DNA of 34,506 bases from Cyanobacteria bacterium OH_CDB_20 (GCA_023415935.1 JAEZIX010000074.1:1-34506); one strand, 5' to 3'. Counted from the stretch's first letter, positions 14,674-23,996 are shown. Numbers and translations: made by a program. The notes: a model not told the origin generated them from the sequence alone.

Positions 14674-17600
14674 ATGAGTAATGATAATAAATCAGATAAA
14701 AAGGGGCTTTATTTTTTCATTCAAAAACCCAGATTTGCGATGGTCATATCAATATTAATAACATTGGTCGGGCTGATTGCGATCTTTGGATTGCAAATAG
14801 AAAAATATCCTGACATTACCCCGCCTCAGGTTCAGGTAATGGCATCATATCCGGGAGCAAGCGCAAGTGTTTTAGAGTCTTCAGTTGCCTCAGTTTTAGA
14901 ATCTCAAATAAACGGCGTTGAAAATATGCTTTATATGGTTTCAACTTGTAGTGATGAAACATATACCCTTTCGATTTATTTTAAAGTCGGTACGGATAAA
15001 GATATTGCGCTCGTAAATGTCCAAAACAGGCTTCAACAGGCTAATCCTAAACTTCCTGAAGAAGTAAAAAGGCTTGGCGTTACTGCTACTAAAAAAGTCA
15101 GCGGGCCAGGTGTTTGTATCTTGAATCTAGTCAGTGATGATCCAAGTGTTTCTCAATTATATCTAACAAATTATGCGTCAATTTTTATCAAAGATGAGAT
15201 AAAGAGGCTTGATGGAGTTGGAGATGTAAACGTTTTTGGTGCAGGCGATTACAGTATGAGAATCTGGCTAAACCCTGAAAAAATGGCTAATTTAGGAGTT
15301 TCTGTAACAGAAGTTCAATCAGCTATTCAAACTCAAAATGTTCAGGTTTCAGCAGGTGCCTTGGGTCAAGAGCCTAATGACGGCAATCAGATGTTAAAAC
15401 TAACACTAAGAACCAAAGGAAGACTTTTAGAGCCTTCTGAATTTGAGAATATTATTGTAAGAGCGAATTCTAACGGTTCAAATATAAAAATTAAAGATAT
15501 TGCAAGAGTTGAGCTTGGCGCTCAAACATATTCAACAGTAGGTCGTGTAGACGGAAAACCTGCTGCGCTTATACAAGTAATTCAGCTTCCTGGCGCAAAT
15601 GCTGTGAATATAATGAATTTAGTTAATAAAAAAGTTAAACAGCTTTCAAAAACACTTCCTGATGAAATGCATATTGAAACTATGCACGATGATACATTGT
15701 TTATTCGTGAATCAATGAAAGAAGTTGAAATGACAATTCTTTTGACTTCGATAATCGTTGTGATAATAATATTTGCTTTCTTGGGGGATTGGAGAGCTAC
15801 TTTAGTTCCTTGTATTGCTATTCCGGTTTCATTAATTGGTACTTTTATGGCGCTTCCTCCTTTGGGGATGTCAATAAACTTGCTGACATTATTTGCAATG
15901 GTACTTGCTGTTGCAACCGTTGTTGATGATGCTATTGTTGTGATTGAAAACGTAAAAAGGCATCTTGAGGAGGGTAAAACTCCTATAGAAGCAACTCAAC
16001 TAACTATGCAAGAGGTAGGTGGTGCGCTAGTTGCAATGGCACTTGTTCTTATGGCGGTATTTGTTCCGGTTGTATTTGTTCCGGGCTTATCAGGCTTGAT
16101 GTATAAACAGTTTGCTGTTTGTATTTCAGTTTCCATCGCGCTTTCTGCGATTTGTGCGTTGTCTTTGTCACCTGCATTATGTTCAATGCTTTTAAAGGAA
16201 GAAAATCCAGATAAAGTAGCATCAAATTGGTTTACCAAAAGCATTAAAATTTTGTTTGAAGAGTTTAATAAATATTTTTCAATGTTAACTGATATCTATA
16301 TGGAATATGTTAAAAAGTTTGTTTATAACAAAAAACTCACAATATATTTCTATGTTGGAATTATTGCATTGATGGGTATTTTGTTTAAGATTATACCTAC
16401 AGGATTTATTCCTGATGAAGATCAGGGAGCTCTTATGGCTCAAACAAATCTTCCAGCTGGTGCTTCTGTTACAAGAACATCACAAGTAGTTGAGAAGTTT
16501 GAAAATCAGGTTAAAGAACTTGATGGAGTTGAGCTTGTACTTTCTTTTATTGGTACAGGACCTTCCAATCAGGCTTTTTCAGTTGTAAGACTGAAAGAAT
16601 GGGATGAAAGAACTGTTGATCCGATTGATTGGGTTATTAGAAAATTCCAGGGCAGACCTACAGATTTATCTTCAAATGGTATATTAAGAGAAATAAGAAA
16701 AATAACTGCTGATATGCCTGAAGCATCGATTGCTGCTTTTCAGTTACCTGCTATTTCAGGTATGAGTATGCTTGGCGGGTTTGAGTTCCAAATGCTTTCA
16801 AAAGGAGAGTATTCTACTCAAGAGTTAGAACAGTATGCGAACAAATTAATTTTTGCCGCAAATCAAGATAAGTATTTGTCGAGTGTTTATACAACATATC
16901 AGGCAAATGTACCTCAATATATTGTTGATGTAGATTATCAAAAGGCATTAAGCCAGCAGGTTAGTCTTCAAGAGCTTTATGCTACTCTTTCTTCAATGCT
17001 TGGTACATATTATGTAAACGACTTTAATAAGTTGGGCCGTGTATTCAGAGTTCAGATGCAGGCAGAATATCCATACAGGAGTAAGGCTACAGATATTAAC
17101 AGAATTTATGTTAAAAATATGCGCGGACAGATGGTTCCTTTGACAACTATGGTTTCTTTAAAGCAAACAGTAGGTGCAGCTTCTATTACAAGATTCAATC
17201 AGTACAGATCTGTTCAAATAAGTGGTCAAGGCGTGCAAGGAAGAAGTACCGGCGAAGCAATGAATGAAATGGAAAAAGTTGCAGCTAAGACTTTGCCGAA
17301 AGATATCGGTTATGAATGGTCGGGAACATCCGCTCAAGAAAGAGAAGCATCAGGGCAAACAGGTTATATTGTTGCATTGTCAATATTATTCGTTTATTTG
17401 TTCCTGGTAGCGCTTTATGAAAGCTGGACAATTCCGATTGCTGTACTTTTAATTTCTCCGATTGCGGCATTAGGAGCTTTGATCTTCCAAATGATGATGG
17501 GGCAAGCATTTGACCTTTATTCTCAAGTTGGTATGATTATGCTTATTGGTCTTGCGACAAAACAGGCTATTTTGATTGTTGAGTTTGCAAAGGTTCAGCA

Positions 17601-17871
17601 TGAAGAAAATGGTTTAGGTATAGAAGACGCGGCGCTTATGGCTGCAAAACTGAGATTTAGAGCAATAATGATGACTGTTGTTGCATTCGTCCTCGGGGTA
17701 TTACCTCTGGTTGTTGCACATGGTGCTGGCGCGCACAGTAGAATTTCTCTAGGAAGCACTGTATTTGGCGGTATGGTGGCAGCAGGTACTTTAGGTACAC
17801 TAATTACCCCTGCCTTCTACGTGATTGTACAGTCTTTTGTAGAAAAACATTCAAAGAAAAAACATATATAG
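14674..17871 (+). CDS. RND multidrug efflux permease, AcrB/HAE1 family
   Basis: A 1065-residue inner-membrane proton-driven exporter with the usual two-fold layout: 12 membrane helices and two large periplasmic loops. The N-terminus FFIQKPRFAMVISILITLVGL and QIEKYPDITPPQVQVMASYPGAS are typical of HAE1. The proton-relay residues are present: VVDDAIVVIENVKRH (AcrB Asp407/408) and GLATKQAILIVEFAKVQ (AcrB Lys940). TGFIPDEDQGAL is the usual boundary motif. Length is slightly longer than AcrB (1049). Drug specificity cannot be read from sequence. It starts 2 nt after the adaptor gene and is followed 48 nt later by the outer-membrane channel. Confidence 0.97.
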   Translation: MSNDNKSDKKGLYFFIQKPRFAMVISILITLVGLIAIFGLQIEKYPDITPPQVQVMASYPGASASVLESSVASVLESQINGVENMLYMVSTCSDETYTLSIYFKVGTDKDIALVNVQNRLQQANPKLPEEVKRLGVTATKKVSGPGVCILNLVSDDPSVSQLYLTNYASIFIKDEIKRLDGVGDVNVFGAGDYSMRIWLNPEKMANLGVSVTEVQSAIQTQNVQVSAGALGQEPNDGNQMLKLTLRTKGRLLEPSEFENIIVRANSNGSNIKIKDIARVELGAQTYSTVGRVDGKPAALIQVIQLPGANAVNIMNLVNKKVKQLSKTLPDEMHIETMHDDTLFIRESMKEVEMTILLTSIIVVIIIFAFLGDWRATLVPCIAIPVSLIGTFMALPPLGMSINLLTLFAMVLAVATVVDDAIVVIENVKRHLEEGKTPIEATQLTMQEVGGALVAMALVLMAVFVPVVFVPGLSGLMYKQFAVCISVSIALSAICALSLSPALCSMLLKEENPDKVASNWFTKSIKILFEEFNKYFSMLTDIYMEYVKKFVYNKKLTIYFYVGIIALMGILFKIIPTGFIPDEDQGALMAQTNLPAGASVTRTSQVVEKFENQVKELDGVELVLSFIGTGPSNQAFSVVRLKEWDERTVDPIDWVIRKFQGRPTDLSSNGILREIRKITADMPEASIAAFQLPAISGMSMLGGFEFQMLSKGEYSTQELEQYANKLIFAANQDKYLSSVYTTYQANVPQYIVDVDYQKALSQQVSLQELYATLSSMLGTYYVNDFNKLGRVFRVQMQAEYPYRSKATDINRIYVKNMRGQMVPLTTMVSLKQTVGAASITRFNQYRSVQISGQGVQGRSTGEAMNEMEKVAAKTLPKDIGYEWSGTSAQEREASGQTGYIVALSILFVYLFLVALYESWTIPIAVLLISPIAALGALIFQMMMGQAFDLYSQVGMIMLIGLATKQAILIVEFAKVQHEENGLGIEDAALMAAKLRFRAIMMTVVAFVLGVLPLVVAHGAGAHSRISLGSTVFGGMVAAGTLGTLITPAFYVIVQSFVEKHSKKKHI

Positions 17872-17919
17872 GCAAAGGTGTTATATTGTTGTAAACAGGC
17901 TTTTGTCAGGAGTGAGAGT

Positions 17920-19629
17920 ATGAATAAGAAAATTTCAATATTATTAATATTTATGATGCTGATGACTACAAATACTGTATTTGCAGAAAATGCAAATAAT
18001 AAAATTGGAGTAAAGAGCAAAATAGTTAGGATTTTTAAGAAGGATAAATCTTCTGAGCCTAATAAAGAAGGACTTGATAAGGCAGTTTATATCCCGACAC
18101 CTGCGCAAGCTAATCCTGAAAATGTCGATGCAGCTTCACCAGAAGATGTTAAAATTGCAAAGGAAGGTAAGTCTTTCTTTCAGAAATTCAAGAAACACGG
18201 TAAGGTAAAACCTGCAGGAGAAGCCGATGCAGATTCTGAAAACATACTTGAAGATTCTGTAACTCCTTGTAATTACGATACTTCTAGTCTTGAAGCACTT
18301 GTAAAAGTTGAAGGGGAAACAAATGTTCCTTCATCTAAAAATGAAATAAAATTGAAAAATGGCGAGACTCCAATTGCAATACAAGTAAGTGTTGCTACTA
18401 ATAAAGTAATTTCGCTTGATGATTGCCTCAAATTGGCTCTTGCAAATCATCCTGCCATAAAATCTTCATTGAGTAACGCAGATATTTACAAAGCGAAAAT
18501 CGCGCAGGCTTGGTCTGCATATTTTCCTACTTTTTCGCTTGATGCAAATTATTCAAGAAATGATATGCTAGTTACGAATTTTAGCTTCCCAACTCAAAAA
18601 TATGGTATGTACTATACTCCAAGAATTGGTGTAAACTGGATGCTTTTTGATTTTGGTAAGACAAAAGCTGTTGCAGATATTTCGAAAAAGTCTTTTGAAT
18701 CTGCTGAGGCTGGTGTTCAGATGAATATTAATGATGTAATTTTCAATGTTAAAAAGTCATATTACAATCTGCTTTTCGCATTACAGCAAGAAAAGGTGTA
18801 CGCTGATACGGTAAAAGACTTTGAACTCCACTTAAAGCAAGCTGAAGCATACTATAAAATCGGGACTAAGGCAAAAATTGATGTTACAACTGCTCAGTAT
18901 AATCTTGGAAAAGCAAGACTTAATTACATTAAGGCTAAAAATGCAGTTGCTATTGCCTTTGCTCAGGTAAGTAGCTCAATGGGTCTTCCTGAGTTTGATA
19001 ATTATTCAATTTCTGAAACACTTGATACATGGAGTTATAACGTAAAATTTGACGATGTTATAAAAACAGCCTATGAAACAAGACCCGAATTGCTTTCAGC
19101 TAAGAAAAAATCTGAAGGTTCAGAGCTTTTAGTGAAGGCTTCAATGCGCGCTTTTGCGCCTAATGTAACAGCTTTTGGAAATTATACTCTAGGGGGCAAA
19201 ACTCCTGCAAATGATTATGGTTACCAGCTTGGGGCAGGGTTAACATATTCTTCAACTAACCTTTTGCTATTAAAAAAGCAAGTTGATGAAGCAAAAGCTA
19301 CTCATAAAAGAGATTTGGCTGACTACGATAACGCTAAACTTTCAGTATATCTTGAACTAAAGCAAGCGTATATTGATTTAAATAATGCTCAAGACAGTAT
19401 TCCTGTTGCAAAACTTTCTATGAACCAGGCAAAAGAACAATACGACCTTGCAAGTGGAAGATACAAGGTTGGTATGGGCGATGCGATTGAACTTAAGGAT
19501 GCAGAAACAACATACAGAAACGCTCAGCTTGATTATTACAGCACTCTTTTAAATTATAATACAGCAGCTGCAAATGTTGAGAGAGTAGTTGGTGCGCCAA
19601 TTCCTCATACGGATAAGAACTTGTTATAA
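17920..19629 (+). CDS. TolC-family outer membrane efflux channel with long N-terminal extension
   Basis: A 569-residue outer-membrane factor that completes the RND pump. The start is the ATG at 17920, set by a perfect AGGAG 7 nt before it; the frame extends further upstream but without a ribosome site. A signal peptide covers residues 1-22 (cut near VFA-ENA). About 140 residues of charged, Pro/Ala/Glu-rich low-complexity sequence follow before the first OEP repeat begins at VISLDDCLKLALANHP (163-178). The two OEP repeats carry the long helical hairpins and the paired motifs (INDVIFNVKKSYYNLL and LELKQAYIDLNNA). The extension is absent in TolC, and I cannot assign it. It may be a peptidoglycan- or wall-binding spacer. 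Confidence 0.9.
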   Translation: MNKKISILLIFMMLMTTNTVFAENANNKIGVKSKIVRIFKKDKSSEPNKEGLDKAVYIPTPAQANPENVDAASPEDVKIAKEGKSFFQKFKKHGKVKPAGEADADSENILEDSVTPCNYDTSSLEALVKVEGETNVPSSKNEIKLKNGETPIAIQVSVATNKVISLDDCLKLALANHPAIKSSLSNADIYKAKIAQAWSAYFPTFSLDANYSRNDMLVTNFSFPTQKYGMYYTPRIGVNWMLFDFGKTKAVADISKKSFESAEAGVQMNINDVIFNVKKSYYNLLFALQQEKVYADTVKDFELHLKQAEAYYKIGTKAKIDVTTAQYNLGKARLNYIKAKNAVAIAFAQVSSSMGLPEFDNYSISETLDTWSYNVKFDDVIKTAYETRPELLSAKKKSEGSELLVKASMRAFAPNVTAFGNYTLGGKTPANDYGYQLGAGLTYSSTNLLLLKKQVDEAKATHKRDLADYDNAKLSVYLELKQAYIDLNNAQDSIPVAKLSMNQAKEQYDLASGRYKVGMGDAIELKDAETTYRNAQLDYYSTLLNYNTAAANVERVVGAPIPHTDKNLL

Positions 19630-19648
19630 TTGAAAAATCAGCTATAAT
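19621..19648 (+). promoter_or_regulatory. Promoter of the histidine kinase gene, leaderless
   Basis: TTGTTA (19621-19626), 16 nt, TATAAT (19643-19648). The expected start is exactly the A of the ATG at 19655. The -35 overlaps the tolC stop. There is no Shine-Dalgarno, and an in-frame stop (19631-19633) rules out an earlier start. Confidence 0.7.
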
Positions 19649-19654
19649 AAGTCT

Positions 19655-20401
19655 ATGACTAATGATGTTGATTTCAATGAAAAAAAGTTGACTCAGGCCC
19701 ATCTTGACTTTATTTCGACAGTAAGCCATGAGCTTAGAACCCCTTTGACAAGCATAAGGGGATTTGCTGATACTCTTATAAATTCTTTTGATAAACTTTC
19801 TCCAGAGCAGCAAATGAAATTTCTGCATATCATAAAAGACCAGTCTAACAGGCTTATCAATCTTGTGGAAAATCTTTTGGCTGTCTCTAAAATCCAATCT
19901 GAGCAAGAGTCTTTGATCTTTAAATCGGTCAATGTTAAGAGTGTAATCGACTCTTGCATTCAAATTGTTAAACCGCAATATAAAAAACATTCATATCAAG
20001 TTGATTTAGAGAACGATCTGCCTAATATATTTGTTGATATTGATAAATTTCAGCAAATCTTGCTCAATCTTCTTGATAACGCTTCAAAGTACTCAGAAGG
20101 GGGCTCTTTAGTTAAAGTAAAAGCTTATCAAAACATATCTAAAAATACAGTCATAATAAAGGTTATAGATGAAGGAATCGGTATTTCTGAAAATGATAAG
20201 GATAAAATATTTAATAAATTTTCAAGAATCGATTCTCCTCTCACAAGGAAAGTTCAAGGTTCAGGCCTTGGGCTTTTTATAACGAAGAATCTTGTTCAGA
20301 ATATGCGAGGCTCAATAAATGTGTATAACAATACTTCCTCAAAAGGTTCAACGTTTGAGGTTGAGTTTCCTATATCAAATTATGAAAAATCTATGATTTA
20401 A
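19655..20401 (+). CDS. Soluble sensor histidine kinase without sensor domain
   Basis: A 248-residue HisKA-HATPase kinase. The H-box FISTVSHELRTPLTSIRGF has phosphoacceptor His25. The HATPase blocks are LLNLLDNASKYSEGG (N box), KVIDEGIGISE (G1), KIFNKFSRID (F) and VQGSGLGLFITKNLV (G2). Nothing precedes the H-box except a short 15-residue lead, so there is no sensor, HAMP or membrane segment; signal must come from a partner protein or another input domain. It is preceded by its own leaderless promoter overlapping the tolC stop and followed 10 nt later by the REC-GGDEF-REC gene, its probable phosphotransfer partner. It may respond to envelope or efflux state (an inference from position only). 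Confidence 0.93.
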   Translation: MTNDVDFNEKKLTQAHLDFISTVSHELRTPLTSIRGFADTLINSFDKLSPEQQMKFLHIIKDQSNRLINLVENLLAVSKIQSEQESLIFKSVNVKSVIDSCIQIVKPQYKKHSYQVDLENDLPNIFVDIDKFQQILLNLLDNASKYSEGGSLVKVKAYQNISKNTVIIKVIDEGIGISENDKDKIFNKFSRIDSPLTRKVQGSGLGLFITKNLVQNMRGSINVYNNTSSKGSTFEVEFPISNYEKSMI

Positions 20402-20411
20402 GCGGGTTTTT

Positions 20412-21728
20412 ATGTTGGTAAAAGTAGTTTTATTAATTGATAAAAGAAAAGAGCAGGCAATCAAGTACAAGAAGATGCTTGAGAGTGTCGGAATAAATGT
20501 TTTTTGGGCAAAAGATGTCTTTAGCGCTTTAAACACTTTAAATAACTACGAGCCTGACTTGGTACTTATTTCTGACAGTATTGAAGAAAATATTTCTGAA
20601 GCAATAAAGAAGCTAAGGATTTTAAGTTACACGATAAGACCTGTCATCATATCTCTTTCAAAATCAGCGCATATCCAAGACAAAATTGAAGCGCTTGATG
20701 CCGGCGCTGACGATTTTCTCAGTGAACCTATTGAGCAGGAAGAGTTTAAGGCAAGAATTCAGGCACATTTAAGAAGACATTTTGAAAATAACATTAACCA
20801 TAGCACTCATCTTTTTGATTCGAAAATTTCATTTAAAACCTTAAAAAGAGTTATAAATAATGATTGCTGCTGGGCAGCTTTACTTATCGATATTGATAAT
20901 TTTGATTTTTATAGGGAGATATATGGCGACCTTGCCGCAGACAAAATGCTTCAGACATATGCTGCTATTATAAATTCTGCGATTGATGAGAATGATTATA
21001 TAGGTCAGATTTCAAATGATGACTTCTTGATAATCACAAACACATATAAAGCAGAAAAAATTGCGCAATATCTGGTTTTTGCTTTTGATACTATTGTTGA
21101 AAAATTTTACTCTGATCTTGATGCCCAAAGAGGCTATATAGTTACGAGAGGGGATGAATCAGAGGGGAATAAAATCTCTCTTGTTTCAACAAGTATTGGA
21201 GTTATATCTAATGAATATTCAAAGTATGAAAGTTTAAGGCAGGTTGTTAATGCCCTTATTTCAACACATAAACTGGCAGAGCTTAAAACCGGTTCAAATT
21301 ATGTTTTTGAAAGACCTAAATTAAGTGCAGAAGATTCTGTCCAAAAGAAAGACTATAACAATAACCTTCTTATTGTAGAACCTGACGAGGCCTTATCCTT
21401 GCTTCTTTATACAACAGCACAAATGCAGGGTTATGTACCATACGTATTAAATGACTACGCGAGTATTTATAATATTGATGAGGACTATAGACCAGCTGTT
21501 ATAATTTTAGATGCCGGCAATACTGAAGAAATGCGGGGAATTGAAATTTGCAAAACATTAAAGAATGATATTAGGTATAAAAATGCAAACATAATTCTAT
21601 CAACAACATTGCATGACAAGCATAAAGTGCTTAATGCAGGGGCTGATTTATATATTCCAAAACCCTATGAGTTATCTACTATATTTAACTGGGTTGAAAA
21701 ATTTATTAAGCACTATAATGATAATTAG
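20412..21728 (+). CDS. REC-GGDEF-REC response protein with pseudo-receiver and degenerate GGDEF
   Basis: A 438-residue protein in three parts. The first receiver-like domain (about 3-122) has no phosphoacceptor: the Asp position is Ser54 in DLVLISDS, and the conserved Lys is Glu105 in FLSEP. The middle GGDEF-fold domain (about 150-300; LLIDIDNFDFYREIYGD) has SNDDF (201-205) in place of GG(D/E)EF, and Gln replaces the Arg that normally begins the I-site, so diguanylate cyclase activity is unlikely. The second receiver (about 317-435) keeps Asp367 (VIILDAG) and Lys417 (YIPKP). The kinase 10 nt upstream is the likely phosphodonor to the second receiver. Compare PleD (REC-REC-GGDEF), but here the order differs and output may be by protein contact or ligand binding. 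Confidence 0.85.
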   Translation: MLVKVVLLIDKRKEQAIKYKKMLESVGINVFWAKDVFSALNTLNNYEPDLVLISDSIEENISEAIKKLRILSYTIRPVIISLSKSAHIQDKIEALDAGADDFLSEPIEQEEFKARIQAHLRRHFENNINHSTHLFDSKISFKTLKRVINNDCCWAALLIDIDNFDFYREIYGDLAADKMLQTYAAIINSAIDENDYIGQISNDDFLIITNTYKAEKIAQYLVFAFDTIVEKFYSDLDAQRGYIVTRGDESEGNKISLVSTSIGVISNEYSKYESLRQVVNALISTHKLAELKTGSNYVFERPKLSAEDSVQKKDYNNNLLIVEPDEALSLLLYTTAQMQGYVPYVLNDYASIYNIDEDYRPAVIILDAGNTEEMRGIEICKTLKNDIRYKNANIILSTTLHDKHKVLNAGADLYIPKPYELSTIFNWVEKFIKHYNDN

Positions 21729-21758
21729 AAATATAATAGGTTAGAAAAGGAGATTATA

Positions 21759-23240
21759 ATGAAATTTGTTGTAGAAAAAGGAGCTTTGGCTGAAGTCTCT
21801 TCTGATATAGCAGTGGTAGGGCTTTTTGAAGATACCAAGAAACTTGCAGGTATCGCTGCTTCTGTTGATAAGGCAGTAGGCGGTCTGATATCTGATTTTG
21901 TTTTAAAAAAAGAAACTTTTAAAGGCGGTTTTGGTGATATGTATTTGCTTCCAACACCTAAAAACAAAGCTTTTCATAGAGTTTTAGTTGTAGGATTCGG
22001 AAAAAAAGATAAATTCGATTTAAATAAATTAAGAGAGTTGTCAGCTAAAATCGCGCAGAAAGTTAAAAGTATAAAAAATGTAAAAACGGCAACAGTAACA
22101 ACTGAAAACTTTGATTTTGATGCTTCTTCATCATCTCAGGTAATCGCTGAAGGCTCATCGATCGCGTTTTATGCTTTTGATAAATATAAATCTAAAAAAG
22201 ATGAAACAAGTCTTGAAACATTTAAAATAGTTGCGGGTAAAGATGTTGATGTTAAAAAAGCTAAAGAAGGTTCAAAAAAAGGAACACTTTATGCTGCAGC
22301 GGTTAATCAAGCCCGCGATCTTGCAAATGAACCTGCGATGTATGCTACCCCTAAAAAACTCGCTGAAGTTGCTCAAGGTCTAAAAGGTATAGAAGTTGAA
22401 GTTTTTGACGAAAAACAGATAAAAAAATTAAAAATGAATGCGTTTTTGGCAGTAGCGCAAGGAAGCGATCAGCCTCCAAGATTTATCCATATGAAATATG
22501 TTCCTAAAAATCCTAAAAAACGTATTGCAATTATAGGCAAAGGTTTGACATTTGACTCAGGCGGCATGGATTTAAAACCCCCTGCGTCTATGCTTAATAT
22601 GAAAGATGATATGTCAGCTGCAGCAGGCATGATAGGCATAATGAAGGTTATTGCAGAATTGAAACCTCAAGTTGAAATTCACGCTTTGATTGCATCTTGC
22701 GAGAATATGGTGAATGGAAATTCATATAAACCGGGGGATGTGCTGATTGCTAAAAACGGTAAAACAATTGAAGTAGATAATACTGATGCTGAAGGCAGAA
22801 TTACACTTGCAGATGTTTTAACATATGCTGAAGACCTTAAAGTAGACGAAATCGTTGACATGGCAACATTAACAGGTGCTTGTATGGTTGCTCTCGGCTA
22901 TGCTGCTGCAGGTCTTATGGGTAATAACCAGAAACTTATGGATAAACTCCAAGTAGCCTCAAAAGCTGCGGGTGAGAACTTATGGCAGCTTCCGATGTAT
23001 GAAGAATACAAAGATTCTTTAAAAAGTGATATCGCAGACATGAAAAATACTGGCTCTAGATATGGTGGAGCTTCAATTGCTGCAATATTCTTAAATAACT
23101 TTATTCAGAAAAATACCCCATGGGCGCATATTGATATCGCAGGCCCAGCCTTTGTTGAAAAAGCAAATAACCTTGGCGCTAAGAATGCAACAGGCTTTGG
23201 AGTAAGAACAATCTTAAATTATCTTTTAGATAGCAAATAA
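21759..23240 (+). CDS. pepA: Leucyl aminopeptidase, M17 family
   Basis: A 493-residue cytosolic two-metal aminopeptidase that releases N-terminal residues during peptide turnover. The C-terminal catalytic domain has IGKGLTFDSGGMDLKP (259-274) with Lys261 and Asp266, MKDDMSAAAG (281-290), and the signature NTDAEGRITLADVLTYAE (341-358) with Asp343, Glu345 and Arg347. The N-terminal 160 residues form the usual macro-like domain. Length is as expected. The strong AAAAGGAG ribosome site lies a few nt before the ATG. It is 30 nt after the response-protein gene; a TATAAT at 21732-21737 could provide its own -10. It ends in a bidirectional terminator shared with tdk. Confidence 0.97.
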   Translation: MKFVVEKGALAEVSSDIAVVGLFEDTKKLAGIAASVDKAVGGLISDFVLKKETFKGGFGDMYLLPTPKNKAFHRVLVVGFGKKDKFDLNKLRELSAKIAQKVKSIKNVKTATVTTENFDFDASSSSQVIAEGSSIAFYAFDKYKSKKDETSLETFKIVAGKDVDVKKAKEGSKKGTLYAAAVNQARDLANEPAMYATPKKLAEVAQGLKGIEVEVFDEKQIKKLKMNAFLAVAQGSDQPPRFIHMKYVPKNPKKRIAIIGKGLTFDSGGMDLKPPASMLNMKDDMSAAAGMIGIMKVIAELKPQVEIHALIASCENMVNGNSYKPGDVLIAKNGKTIEVDNTDAEGRITLADVLTYAEDLKVDEIVDMATLTGACMVALGYAAAGLMGNNQKLMDKLQVASKAAGENLWQLPMYEEYKDSLKSDIADMKNTGSRYGGASIAAIFLNNFIQKNTPWAHIDIAGPAFVEKANNLGAKNATGFGVRTILNYLLDSK

Positions 23241-23253
23241 ATTTCAAGATTAT

Positions 23254-23283
23254 AAAAAAGCGGGGTTTAAACCTCGCTTTTTT
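23254..23283. terminator. Bidirectional Rho-independent terminator, pepA / tdk
   Basis: AAAAAAGCGGGG (23254-23265) pairs with CCTCGCTTTTTT (23272-23283), one G-T wobble, loop TTTAAA. The tdk stop codon is in the loop and its last codons form one arm, so coding and termination share the sequence. Confidence 0.9.
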
Positions 23284-23902
23284 TTCTTGCAAAACTTAAT
23301 AATTTTAAAACACCTGATTCTTCTTGCTTGGGATTGTTTTTATCAGGAAGCTCATAACATTTTGTACATCTTGCTTCGTAAGTTTCGTCTGCCCCAATCA
23401 TAATTAGAGGAGAGTTCTTATCAGCAGGCTTACCGTCGATAAGTCTTTGAGTTCTTGTAGCGAAATCACAGCCGCATTTCATGCATATTGCGGTTAATTT
23501 ATCAACTTTATCGGCATATGCTAAAAGTGTTGCCATTTCGCCAAACGGTTCAGCTTTGAAATCAAGGTCGAGTCCTGTTGCAATAATCTTTTTATTCATC
23601 GAAATAAGTTTTTTCACAACATCAACAATATCTTTATCGAAAAATTGAAGTTCATCGATTGCTATAATTTCATCGTCTTTATCAATAATATTTAATATTT
23701 CAATAGATGCCTTAACTTTATAAGCATCAAGCCATAGGCCGTTTCTTGACTCAATGTAGTCACCTTTTGCACGTGTATCTATTTCAGGAGAGATTACTTT
23801 GACCTTCCTTTTAGCTATGGTGTGTCTTCTTATTCTTCTTAAAAGCTCTTCCGTCTTACCACAGCTCATTGGTCCTGTAATTATCTCGAAATTGTATCCC
23901 AT
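23267..23902 (-). CDS. tdk: Thymidine kinase
   Basis: A 211-residue type II (TK1-like) thymidine kinase for pyrimidine salvage. Walker A ITGPMSCGKT ends at Thr17, AIDELQFFD has the catalytic Glu84, and the zinc-binding cysteines are CMKC (140/143) and CTKC (179/182). IMIGADETYEARC is the usual nucleoside-binding lasso region. The start ATG has AAGGGGAAG 4 nt before it. A -10 TATAAT lies upstream, and an interrupted palindrome AACTCA-T-TGAGTT (23925-23937) lies at the predicted transcript start. Confidence 0.96.
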   Translation of the reverse strand: MGYNFEIITGPMSCGKTEELLRRIRRHTIAKRKVKVISPEIDTRAKGDYIESRNGLWLDAYKVKASIEILNIIDKDDEIIAIDELQFFDKDIVDVVKKLISMNKKIIATGLDLDFKAEPFGEMATLLAYADKVDKLTAICMKCGCDFATRTQRLIDGKPADKNSPLIMIGADETYEARCTKCYELPDKNNPKQEESGVLKLLSFARKKSEV

Positions 23903-23943
23903 TTTCTTCCCCTTAGATGTGCATAACTCATTGAGTTTCTTTT

Positions 23944-23949
23944 ATTATA
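23944..23949 (-). promoter_or_regulatory. -10 box of tdk
   Basis: TATAAT on the minus strand, with a predicted start near 23937. No good -35 at the right spacing. Confidence 0.45.
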
Positions 23950-23996
23950 TAACAAATTATTCAAGTATAGCTTAATGTTTACTTTTTTTAAGCAAA

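Noticed and set aside
17878..17919. Longer tolC start
   Set aside because: The ATG at 17920 has AGGAG at 7 nt and begins a good signal peptide.
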